Shown: one piece after another, positions 34,600 to 45,234 of the stretch
How positions within the stretch are numbered: position 1 is the stretch's first letter
How the letters are laid out: each line of letters opens with the position of its first letter
From: Trifolium pratense
Lineage: Eukaryota; Streptophyta; Magnoliopsida; Fabales; Fabaceae
Direction of reading: 5' to 3'
Length of the DNA stretch: 64,000 bases
Assembly (NCBI RefSeq): GCF_020283565.1
Contig: NC_060060.1
Location: 64,093,257 to 64,157,256, forward strand
Program-made: the position numbers and the translations under genes
Notes under the pieces: model-generated
Database searches by the model: none
The model's input: the letters and a program-made list of their open reading frames with translations, nothing else
What the model was told of the DNA's origin: nothing

Positions 34600-34745
34600 A
34601 TTGTAACTCAACGGACATAAATGTCAAAATTGTTAGGTCGGATGATATGACCAGGTTCGAACCCTGGTCTTTCTACTTTGTGTGTGAGGTACCCTGATCT
34701 TTGTGTATGAGTTTTAAATAGTTTGTCATTTCGTATATTTACTTA
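34600..34745 (+). repeat. SINE-like sequence (tRNA-related)
   Basis: A box-A-like TGTAACTCAACGG (about 34601) and a perfect box B GGTTCGAACCCTGG (about 34654) are spaced as in a tRNA-derived Pol III promoter. An A-rich end follows near 34744. No target duplication was recognised, so this is tentative. Confidence 0.4.
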
Positions 34746-35187
34746 AAAAAATGTAAAATTATTACATTTTAATAGAAAATTAAGCACATAACTAAAATTT
34801 TAAAATGATCTGTTTTTGCACTAATTTAAAAGTTTTTAAAACTCAAGAATGAAGAGTTGTCAAAAAAAAAAAAAACTCAAGAATGAAGAAAAATAATAAT
34901 ATGTTTTTATACAAAATTTCAGGGCAAACTACCATTTTAACCCTTGAAATTACAACTTGTTGCCATATTGGGCTCTAAATGTATCAAAATTACAAATATA
35001 CATTCGTAGTGACTCTTTTATTAGTAATTTCATGGACTACATTGATCAATACAAAAACATATTTGAAGACCAATTTGACTATCTAAAAACATACTGTATT
35101 TGAGAACCAAAATAACTAATAAACTAACGCTTTGACTAACATGCACAAGTGCACCATATGGTGTATGGTGCACAAGTTAGCGATTTT

Positions 35188-35455
35188 ATTATAACGAATA
35201 CGAATTTTATAAAATCTACCGTTGAATTGAAAATTTATATTACATAGATCATCCATAAAAAAAATTTAAAAATTTAAAAATCATTTGAAATGTTATTGAG
35301 ACTTATAAATATTAACGGTATTTAATAAAAATTCATAAACCGTTAATTTTGACGGGTCTCAATAACATATCAAATGATTTTTAATTTTTTCAAAAAAAAT
35401 TATGAATGATCTATATGATATAAACTTTTAATCAAAATTCGTATTCGTTATACTA
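35188..35455. repeat. Large inverted repeat (about 120-bp arms)
   Basis: The left arm (TATAACGAATACGAATTTT...AAATGTTATTGAGAC...ATTAACGG) is complementary to the right arm (CCGTTAATTTTGACGGGTCTCAATAACAT...AAAATTCGTATTCGTTATA). Outer flanks also carry related GTGCACCATATGG/TTATGCACCAT phrases, so the whole unit may extend to about 35145-35505. Probable fold-back MITE. Confidence 0.72.
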
Positions 35456-35547
35456 TTTTCGATGATTTGTACACGATACACAATATAAGAGACTTATGCA
35501 CCATAGACTTTACATAAACTAAACATTTGTGCACCTAATTATAATTT

Positions 35548-35710
35548 GGGTCATGCTAACCGGTGCCCTCGAGGCACTGGTTAAGAAAACTAAAAAAGAA
35601 AATTTTAAAATTAAAAATAACACTGTTTATACTTTCGAGGTATTGACTGCACAAACTTCAATGTAATATTACTATATTTGGTTCCTTAAACAGACTGTTT
35701 AACATTTTCC
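35548..35710. repeat. Mutator-like MITE, copy 2 (163 bp)
   Basis: Same family as 32719-32893 in the opposite orientation, sharing GGTGCCCTCGAGGCACTGG and TTGACTGCACAAACTTCAA. Flanked by a perfect 9-bp duplication TTATAATTT (35539-35547 and 35711-35719). Confidence 0.82.
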
Positions 35711-36017
35711 TTATAATTTTGATACATTTAAAAATAAATATGACAACGAGATACACTTAGAAAAATGATGATTTGCCCAAATTTTTACTATAATAATGAC
35801 TACTTATTCAAATATCTAACTATTCTGTGATTTTTTTTTCTTCATTGAAATAAATAAAGAATGAGAATGGTCAAAAGCAAAGAGTAGCATTATTTGGGGT
35901 AGGGGGGGCAAGACCCATGATTCAGATAATTCATAATTGGACTTGATGACCTGACTGGCATAAAGTCATCATGGTTGAACTCACCACTCCCCACTACCCC
36001 CCATTTTCTCTCCTTTC

Positions 36018-36093
36018 TATATATTCCTCACAACCCTGCCTCCCCACTTCCTAATTATCTCTCCCATCTCTCTCTCTCTCTCTCTCTCTCTCA
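36018..36093 (+). promoter_or_regulatory. Core promoter and CT-rich leader of the HD-Zip II gene
   Basis: TATATAT at 36018-36024, then a CT-rich leader including a perfect (CT)n run of about 26 bases ending near 36092. A TATA box about 160 bases before the ATG, followed by a pyrimidine-rich leader, is usual in plant promoters. CT microsatellites in leaders vary in length between accessions. Confidence 0.55.
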
Positions 36094-36187
36094 ACAAAAG
36101 CTTGTTCTCTTTCACTCTTCCTCTCCTTCAAATTACAAAGCACTTTAGTTTTCTTTCTTGTATTGCAAGAACTTATATTATTTAGAA

Positions 36188-37706
36188 ATGATGGTTGAAA
36201 AGGAAGATTTGGGTTTGAGCCTAAGCTTGAACTTCCCTCAAAATCCACCACCAAATCCTCAATACCTTAATCTTATGTCTTCTTCAACTCATTCCTCTTC
36301 TCCTTCTACCTACAATCTCCAAAAACCATCTTCCAATGATGCTTTCACTTCTAATTCAGGTGTGTATCATTCAATTCTTTAGATCTGCTCCAACTCCTTA
36401 ATCGGAATAATAATAATAAAATAATTTAATTCTTAAAAATTCTATTTAACAACCATTTATAAAATAGTTTCCTATAAATCTCTCTTTATTTAGTTTCTTT
36501 ATACTAAACACGGACACCAGACATGACACATGTGTTATATCAGACACTGAACACGTCTTCTATCAGAAGTATCAAGGTTTCTTCAATTTAATTGACGATC
36601 TTATATTACATGCAGATCGGGATTCGGAAACATGCAGAGGCGAAGAACGATCTCTACTCCTCCGAGGAATCGATGTGAATCGGTTACCTTCCGGTGCTGA
36701 TTGTGAAGAAGAAGCAGGAGTTTCATCTCCAAACAGCACGGTTTCAAGTGTGAGTGGTAAACGTAGCGAAAGAGAGGTTACTGGTGAAGATCTTGACATG
36801 GAAAGAGATTGTTCAAGAGGAATCAGTGATGAAGAAGATGCTGAAACATCAAGGAAAAAACTTAGACTCACTAAAGATCAATCAATTATTCTTGAAGAGA
36901 GTTTCAAAGAACACAACACTCTTAACCCCGTAAGTAGTAATTAATTAAGTACCATTAAGGTTTTTTTAATTATGTTTTGTTTTGTTTTTTAGGTGATTAA
37001 TTATTTTGGTTAATTTTTTTTGTAGAAACAAAAGTTGGCACTTGCAAAACAATTGGGGCTTCGTGCTAGACAAGTTGAAGTTTGGTTTCAAAATCGTAGA
37101 GCAAGGTTTGTTTATTTGACTAATCTTTATTCATTGTTGATAAAATATTTTAATAATCGAACTGATCATACAGTGTTAGGTTTTCTCTCATCACACACTG
37201 ACAAGACGAGGGGACGAGTGGTTAAAAATCCGCACGTCTCATCTCTGTGTGAGTGCGGGAACCACCTCTCGAATCGGTCACGATCGGTTCGATTTTTAAA
37301 ACATTAATCTTATTTATTAATGGTTTTATTAGTTATTTGTTTGTTTATTTACGGTATGTAAAATTGTAATTTCAGGACTAAGTTGAAGCAAACAGAGGTA
37401 GATTGTGAGTTTTTGAAAAGGTGTTGTGAGAATCTGACGGATGAAAATAGGCGATTGCAAAAGGAAGTACAAGAGCTAAGAGCACTGAAACTTTCCCCAC
37501 AATTCTACATGCAAATGACACCACCCACAACACTTACCATGTGCCCTTCTTGTGAGCGTGTTGCTGTTCCAACATCAGCCGTTGATGCATCCACGCGTCG
37601 TCATCCTATGGCTCCAACACACCCTCGTGCATTTCCAATGGGCCCATGGGCCACAGCTGCTCCAATACAACACAGGCCCTTTGATCCAATCCGGCCCAGA
37701 TCTTAA
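36188..37706 (+). CDS. HAT4: HD-Zip class II homeodomain-leucine zipper transcription factor (ATHB-2/HAT4 clade)
   Basis: Four exons: 36188-36359, 36616-36929, 37026-37105 and 37376-37706; all introns are GT-AG and the joined frame gives 298 residues. It starts MMVEKEDLG with an EAR repressor motif LSLSL near residue 11. A conserved segment ([21 protein letters not shown]) precedes the homeodomain at about residues 137-192 ([10 protein letters not shown] ... [10 protein letters not shown]). The leucine zipper follows directly ([18 protein letters not shown]). The class II signature CPSCE is at about residue 244, and the C-terminus ends IRPRS as in ATHB-2/HAT1/HAT2. It acts in the nucleus as a repressor in shade avoidance and auxin-related growth in Arabidopsis. 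The choice between ATHB-2, HAT1 and HAT2 orthology is not settled here. Of two adjacent ATGs the first was taken. Confidence 0.93.
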
Positions 37707-38963
37707 ATGTGTACGGCTGAACAAACAAACATAATTTTAATGAAACAAAAAAAAGTTTAGTTGTAAACATGGTTCCATGAATTCTGTGTTCAAAATTAAT
37801 GTTTAAGATATGGTTGTTAGAAGAAATGATTTTGTGGGTCTCTAATGTTTTTTTATGTTTATTTGACCCTTATCTTCTTTGTTTTTTTTGGAGACATGGC
37901 CTATTCTAGTTCTAGTTCTAGTCTAGTTAGGAATTTTAGATTTTTATTTTAATATCTTTGTTCTTATTTCTCATGATTAATCAGAGACTTATGTAAAGTG
38001 AAGTTGATCTAATTAATTTAAGTATAGTTTCATATGTTAGTAGATTTTGTTCATAGAACTAAAAGTCAAATTTATATTTTGGCTTATTGCTTTAGGATTG
38101 ATTGCAAATGTATCAAAGATCCTTTATGACTTTGAAGATATGGTGATTCCTTCCTTGGACTAATTATGGGTTGGTTGGGTGAGAATTTTTTGGAGAAGAA
38201 AATGGAAAGTAAAACTATTATAAAGGAGATTGTCCCAAATGGCAAAACATTAGTTCAATAATTTAGGGTCCTTATGGACCCCATTGATGTCACCTTCCAA
38301 GAGGGGAGAGAATTTTATTTCCATGAATTTATGTGATCATTGAACGCATGAGACTTGACAGAGATATTACGGTTCGATCTCCCGCAACTACGGTTGAAGA
38401 AGATGTTGAAATCACTTGATGCCATAATGGACTCTCGAACCAAATTAAACAGTTCAGTGGACCGGATCGAATATTACTGATGGTGAAAACAAAAAAATTA
38501 AATAAACGGATTTGACCAACACAATGTGGAAATGGTACATACTTTGACAGCTTAATTATTTGGCCACAAGTTTATCAATTGGTGTATATAGAGAAATATT
38601 ACTAATTAAAAGAGGCAAATCCTTATGTACCAAAAAAAGATTATAGGAACAGAGAAAAGAGTGAAGATTCATTTTTATTCATTACAAACAATGAGACTCA
38701 TTTTAGACCTATAGAAACATTTCTTTAGTAGATTAATCTAATAATTTTTAGCAATACATTCCAACAATGAACGGATATGAGTATTACACATAGACCAACA
38801 ATGTACATCAATAATAGAATCAATAATTAAGTATCAGCTGACACTTGAACTAATATCATATTCATGATGCATCACAATCTTATATGCATCAAGTAATTTG
38901 ATGCAAACAACTCTTTCGATTTGTCCAAACCTGTTATTCCATAATTTAATAGATTATTGTTTA
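37707..38963. other. 3' flanks of the two convergent host genes
   Basis: It holds the 3' end of the HD-Zip II gene transcript and, on the other strand, the end of the thioesterase gene. The phrase GCAATACATTCCAACAATG at about 38752 recurs downstream of the duplicated thioesterase exons (about 52704), marking the left edge of the duplication. No other gene seen. Confidence 0.5.
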
Positions 38964-39245
38964 TCAATCAAGACTAGTATACATGATGACTTCTTCTTTT
39001 GTAGACTTCTCTTCATAAATACTGCCAATAATTTCACCATTGAAAGCCTTGCGTGGTATGCTCTCCGTAGATGACAATGATCGATCTATAGTAATGTCTT
39101 GGCTGAATCTTGATGATTCTTCCTCCACTGTATGATAGATATTATACCATATTGTCGATTGGAATAAATCTCTGATTACCTCTACGCATTCTCCAAAAGC
39201 CCGCCTTAGTGGTGCTACTGCAATCTTCTCTTGATGTTTGGCAGA
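38964..39245 (-). other. Open frame overlapping the thioesterase C-terminus in another frame
   Basis: On the minus strand a frame shifted against the annotated CDS is open for 93 codons, ending TGA 38964-38966. It reads HQEKIAVAPLRRAFGECVEV, then IRDLFQSTIWYN and a Ser/Glu-rich end. It has no ATG near its start and could be a captured or alternative C-terminal exon. I do not recognise the family. This stretch is absent from the duplicated gene copy at 52.7 kb. Confidence 0.35.
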
Positions 39246-42200
39246 TCAAATATGGTACTATATGTTTCTTCATATCTGCTTCGGATATTCCCAGATGTTT
39301 TCCTGGAACGCTAATGAAATGGACACGGCCAGCTTCGTCTAAAGCTCTTAAGCCAATCCAGTCTTCAATGTAAAGTTTTGTCTGCAACAAAGCAGATTAA
39401 GGTGGTAACTATTAAGCAAAAATACAATTGGTCTATTACTACAAGAAACCATGCATCACAAAATATTCAATGAAGTAATGCGTTGATGCTGAATTGCTGA
39501 TTTTGTTCCGACAGTCAAACCATAATGGTCCTCTAAGGTTACATTACAATGCATTGATGTGAAGCTATCAAGTAACAGCTAAGCTAATAATGCCAGGAAT
39601 AAGTGCTTCAGACATCTATGTCTAAAATGGCAATTTCAAGATTTTTTTCAAAACTACAACTTCTTTGATGTTGAAAATGTTGGTAATGGCATATAAATAG
39701 GCAATAGAAGTTTAAGGAAGCAACTCTACTGATATACCATTTGACAGATGCCTGATTTTGGCACCATGTAGGCAGAATATATCTAGACATGTCGAATTAA
39801 AAAAATACCTCTTGTGGTGGTAAAATTGGCTCAAAGCTGCCATCTGGATAGTAACCAAACCAGGATGTTTCTTTTGGTATTAAAACTTTGTCGTCCTCAA
39901 ACTGTCGGAGTATAACATAAGACAACAAATAAACAAATATCTCTCTTGAAGTCCTAAAATATCAAAGAAAGTTAGCTTTTGAGGACTTACCATGATAAGC
40001 ACCAATTTTTCTAAGCTACTAAATCTTTCCTTGTAAGTGGAATTCCTCTGACCAGGTTTTTCATTGTTAAGCTTAGGGAGGAACCTACAGTACTCCAAAT
40101 ATTTAGGTATGGCCTGAAATCAAAATTGGTTTTAATGTGAAGGTTTTGAGCAACTTTTACGGCAACAAACAACTATGATAAATGGGTACAAAATATCATA
40201 AAACTGAATAGTCGAGTATAAGAAAACAGGCTCAGCATGGACTCCATTGTGGGAACATATATTTAAAATTGGCAACTAGATAAAAGTTACATTTCATTAC
40301 TAAATTTCTACTTGTTAGACAATTTATACTCACATTTGGTAATTTAAGATATCCGCTAGGAGCTAAGTGTTCCTGCAGTTTTTTGAATTGAGTATGTTAA
40401 TAGACTGTAAAGTGAGCAAAAAATAATGAGCGACAAAGTAACGAGATAATAAATGCTGGGAAGGTAATTATGTTATACAAGAAAAGAAGATAGATGTATC
40501 AGACAAAAGAAAAAAATAAATAGAAGATAGATAAATACTTGAATATAGGTAGTGTAAACCTCTCCCTTGATGAGATTGTCTGCAAGGACGCAAAAGATAC
40601 CTTTCTGTAGAAAAAAAAATCATTGAACAACGGAAGAACTCGGTAAAAGAAAATTTTGATATAGATTTCATTCTACTGATCGGTCTATTTGTGGACACTG
40701 ATTACATGACAAATATTTTTCATCCTTTTAGGGACACCACATTATAGTAATTGCTGCAATATTTTGCAAATAACCATAGCCATGGCAATATCTAAATAGT
40801 AGAGTGCACCTAAAATATGACAAGACGCACATAAATGGGTTTTATAATTTTATCTGATACTCAACAGGAGAATAAAAATAAAACATGCTTGATTTCACTT
40901 TGTATACTATCAATGGTATGACATATGCTTGATTATTTAAGGAAATAAAACATGCTTGAATATTGGTCCCCTATACTATCAATGATATGAAATTAAACAC
41001 AGAAATATATGGTCTTGTTATGTTGAAAAACACACTTTTCCCTACTACTTCCTCCCAATCTCTACTGTCAAGACCAAAATTAAATAAGCTATTATGAATT
41101 TTACTATTCGGTTCCCTAAGATGAGTAAGGATGACCAAGGTCTATTTTTGGGAAAAGAACAGGGGGTGCTCATTTAAAGCCAGAGCTTTTTTTGCTCTGT
41201 ATGGACTGGCCCAATACAGAAAGTGGCATCGGCAGGATTTGAACCTGAGACCTTGAGAGAAGCAAACTCCAAGGACCAAAGCTTTCACCGCCATGCCGAC
41301 CCATGACTGATTCAATTAAAGAATGGCATGGTGCCAAGTGCCAACACCAAGTAAATTGATACTATTGAATGTGGTATTTCAAAATTCAATAGTATAACAC
41401 AGAAAGAATAAATGCAACAAGCTGGAAAGAAACAATGATACTCACACCACATAGGGGAACTGAAGCAGTACCAGCATGAGGGCCCGCTAAAGAGATAAAG
41501 TTCTTAACCTGTTTCAACAATAATAAAGGAAGAATATCTCATGAATAAGTTGACAAGGGTAAGTATCTAGAGAGGCAAAAATACACAGGAGAACAATAAT
41601 ACAGACATTGAAAAGAGAAATGAACTACGCAGAAGCAAGAAAGATAAGCAGAACAAGATGGAACAAAATCAATATTTCTGCAAAGCCCATGAATAGCATG
41701 CTCGTTTTTCCACTATAATACGAATAAAGTAATGAAAGACAACTATAAATTCTTACGGGAGGTCCTCCTTCACAAAACTCGACCACACCTCGACCGATTA
41801 AATTTCCCTGTTGGACAACAGAAATTCAAGAATGAAGTATAAAAGATAACAAAACTATAAAAAGAAGCAATCGTGAGATGAATTATGTAATTAAGTAGTT
41901 TAACAATCCTTGCAATGTATGAAAAAGGAAAGAGTGGTGCATGGCCTTGAACCACTTTAAAATCGGCGCCAAACTGTGCAAATATCACGTGGAGTTAGGG
42001 TATCTGCCCCAATATTATGTCGATCCCTCTTTTGAGTAAAATAAGCAATTAAATAAATGATATCGAATTTAAAACAAACTGTTGCAACTTGCTGGAAAAT
42101 CATGCTTCATAGATGCATAAAAAAAGGGAAAGTATAGATGTATTTTCAAATCAAATACTTTTGTCAAGGGGACGTGGCTTCTGCAAACCTTTTCAAAAAC

Positions 42201-43935
42201 CTAAATCCTAAGAAAAGTAGAGAACACGATAGAATTATACAAGGACAATATTGTTAAATAGTGATTATGGCATCATGGATTTTGTGCTAGCCGACATAGC
42301 CAGTTTATGAAGTGTCACACGAAATGGTGGGGCCATAGGTTGTAATCCCAAGTTTATATGGTGGAAATTTTTCCATCGGTCGCAACAACATTGATCAATG
42401 ATGTAATAACTACAAGGGCTTGAAGGATTGCAGCCACTAAAAGGCAGAAAAGGCATACTTGTAACTTAGTATTCACCAGAAGGAGATCATGGATGAAGCA
42501 GAAAGATGAGTTTAAAAATGCTTATAATTCTTTATCGGGCATAATTCAATTACAAATGGAGATAATTTTACTTCTGCCTACTTTGTAAAGGTTAACTTAT
42601 TTCAAGTAGAGCAAAGATTAGGATCCATTGACACTCAAAGGAATAAAAATAAAGGCAGTTTATATCAACAAAAAAATAAGCAAAAGTAAAATCCCAATTC
42701 TCATGTTTTACCTGGGAGAGGCCAACAATGTTGTATCCTCCTTTCAATTCTTTCATTTCCTTCACCTGTACATGGTGTTTAAAAGAGTAAAAAGATTAAA
42801 TTCAGAAGCATGGTAAGAAAACAAATGTTACCACGATAATGCAGGAATCTCGTTATCACCTTCTGGCAAACAACATCTGCCTGCAAATATATAAAACAAA
42901 ACAAATCACTTATAATCAATATTTCCATTAGGCAATACCATATACACAAAATCTTCTGCCAATTACCTGCTCTTGCAAAGGCATAAACCATGAATCCCAT
43001 GATCCATTGCCTACCTCACTGAAGAAAATAGAGAAACTTCATTAGTCACCAAAAATAATGTTTGGACGGAGTATTTTGGAGGGAAGGGAAAGACTTGATT
43101 TTATTTTCTATATTAAAGAAGCTATGAAACATTTCTTTTTTTTGGTCAAGTAGCCTAGTAAGTAGTAACTAGACTCACACATTTTAAGTGTGGAGAAATA
43201 GGGACTCCCAAGTTCGAACCCAAGACGGAAGACATCTGCAGCTACCAACTAAGTTGTACTTACATGCTAGCTATAAAATATTTCTAAAACTGAACCAAAA
43301 TATAGACTTAGGACCGTTGGATTAACTTATTTTTGAGCTTATGAAAAATAGCATATGCAAATAAATAAGTTCTCACTAACAAAAATTGTATCATAAGCTG
43401 TTTTTTCATTAACTGCCTTGACAAGCTTACTAATAAAACATAAAAGTCAATCCAAACAGGACCTAGACCAGACCACCAAAACCACCATTCAAACATACCC
43501 TAAATTACAGTAGCCACAATCCAAGTATAAATTGTTAACAAATACTAGCATGAAAAACACAACAAAATTAGTTGATAGATGAAATTAAAGTAGTTAAGTA
43601 AGCATACACGCAAAATCCTTGAACACCAGAGTAAGTAATCAATTCCTCGGTGAATGATTTGACTCCATGGTTAGAGCACTGATCCCCAATTCCTGCAACA
43701 CAACAAGTATCATTATCATGCATACATGCATAATTATAAAATATAATGCTATAGTGAAAGTGAAAAGTACATGAAATTTAATATAATGATAATAATACTA
43801 TAAAAATGGAGAAGTAAAAATACCGTGAATGACAATGAAGGGTATTGAGTATGAAATTGGGAAGAAGAAGGTGAAGATGAAGATGAAGATGATGAAAGGA
43901 AAAGACAGAGAAGGAAGACGAAGCAGCAACATCAT
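39142..43935 (-). CDS. Palmitoyl-protein thioesterase (PPT1-like), 12 exons
   Basis: Exons (minus): 43935-43824, 43692-43608, 43018-42967, 42880-42860, 42765-42712, 41807-41757, 41508-41446, 40604-40539, 40372-40334, 40113-39991, 39901-39809, 39381-39142. All have GT-AG borders; the joined frame gives 332 residues. It starts with a hydrophobic signal peptide (LPFSFP-like, residues 1 to about 27), then IVIHGIGDQC. The catalytic triad is visible: Ser107 in GLSQG, Asp226 in FEDDKV and His282 in VPGKHLGI, with NGSWDSW and TSWFGYYPDG as family motifs. The enzyme removes palmitate from cysteine of proteins in the lysosome/vacuole or secretory path. After VPYL the C-terminus runs 31 residues further than the duplicate copy, which stops at the equivalent position. 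Introns contain a SINE and two other repeats. Confidence 0.9.
41165..41305 (-). repeat. SINE-like insertion in a thioesterase intron
   Basis: On the minus strand it begins near GGTCGGCATGGCGGTGAAAG and carries a box-B-like GGTTCAAATCC. The duplicate gene copy lacks this stretch (compare 54630-54650), so it is an insertion in this copy or a replaced segment in the other. Ends are not exact. Confidence 0.4.
43137..43269 (-). repeat. tRNA-related SINE in thioesterase intron 2
   Basis: On the minus strand: box A-like ACTTAGTTGGTAGCT, box B GGTTCGAAC, a short body and an end CTACTTGACCAAAAAAAA. A 16-bp target duplication flanks it (43121-43136 GCTATGAAACATTTCT and 43270-43285 GCTATAAAATATTTCT, two mismatches). 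Confidence 0.75.
43311..43463. repeat. Tourist-like MITE in thioesterase intron 2
   Basis: Related to the MITE at 31956-32154: GGACCGTTGGATTAACTTAT... with ATTTTTGAGCTTATG inside, ending CAATCCAAACAGGACC. The interior TAAGCT and CTTGACAAGCTTA phrases match the other copy. The flanking TA trinucleotides are imperfect. Confidence 0.6.
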
Positions 43936-44633
43936 CGTCAGTAACACCACACGAAACTGCTACTACTTTTGTTTGTTGGTGCCACAGAAAGACAACACAA
44001 CAAACAAAGAGATGCTTATCAAAAAAAAAAAAAAACAAACAAAGAGAGCTTCAGGGAACTTATAGTACCAGAATAATACAAAAATAATGATTTTTTTTTT
44101 TAAAAAACAAATGAGAAACCATTTTTTTTTTATTAATTAAATAAACAATATTCAACCAATGAATTCGTTCGAGTGACAAGTACGTGGTCAAAAGTTTAAT
44201 TTCTAGCTTATATATATGAAAAAAAATAATTTATTTATTTAAATTGATATAAGAAAATAGATTAATTGACTAACTAGCTAGTGAACGAAGAAATTGATTT
44301 TTTAGAATAGTAGATATTTAATTAGACATGGAGTTTTTGGAAAGGAAAAACAAAGAACAATTTAATTAAATTATTGACTTTTTTTAATAATTTTTGTTTT
44401 TTGTTTTTTGTACGTTAGACAAACAATCTCTAGAAAAAAACCTTGGTAATTTAAAATTTAGTCATAAGATAAATAATTATTCTACGTTGAGAAATGAACT
44501 TTGTGACATTTCATTTTTTGACTGTTTGGAGAGTTTTTTTTTCTTTTTGAAGGAGGATAGTTATTACTTATTGTTAGTTGACAGATTGTGTAATCAATGA
44601 TGGTAGTTAGTGTATTTGTTTGTTTATCTCACT
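43936..44633. other. 5' flank of the thioesterase gene
   Basis: It should contain the promoter of the minus-strand thioesterase gene. I see poly-A/T runs and A/T-rich DNA but no clear TATA box at the usual distance, and no other gene. Confidence 0.4.
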
Positions 44634-45038
44634 CAGCAAACTAGGGACGGATCTAGAAACTTATCATACCGGGAATCGAAAAATAGTAAATAATAAAAAT
44701 GATCTATTTATTTATAGAGATTATTTTTTGTTACATTGTCCATGTGATTTTTTTGTTATCATGTTATATTTACGATAAGAAACTCACCTTCGTTAGTTTA
44801 ACGTTGACGGACTAATCACATCCGGGGAATATGTGGGCACAAAAAATGAGTTCTTCCCTCGATTGAATTTTGTTCATACGCAAGAGCCAAATATCAAACT
44901 TTTGACTACTTGCTTAAAGGACTCAAGACTCTTACCACTTAAACCAACTAAATTTTTAATTAAATGGTTATAGTTTTAATAATCCAACACTTATAATTGT
45001 TCAACAATATAAATATTTTTACACTATAAATGTATATC

Positions 45039-45234
45039 TGTTATGAAATATAAGTAATAGTAATAATATATAAGTATAGAGGAGAGAAGAAGATAAGAGA
45101 GAAAGAATAGAGATTGTATTATTCTCATCAAGGTGTATGTTTACATGACAATACAAGTCCTATTTATAGGACAATATAATGGGTCAGTGGAATGGGTCAA
45201 TGCTTAATGGACATCCACCAAATTATTCATAACA
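45039..45234 (-). repeat. 3' LTR of the minus-strand copia element (196 bp)
   Basis: TGTTATGAAATATAAG...TTCATAACA on the + strand. It contains the palindrome TCCTATTTATAGGA (TATAAATA on the minus strand, the likely LTR promoter). A C-rich tract next to it is the complement of the polypurine tract, so it is the 3' LTR. Confidence 0.92.

Noticed and set aside
34600..34680. tRNA gene (GGTTCGAACCCTGG box B)
   Set aside because: No cloverleaf can be folded around the box-A-like part and no acceptor stem is visible; treated as SINE-like.
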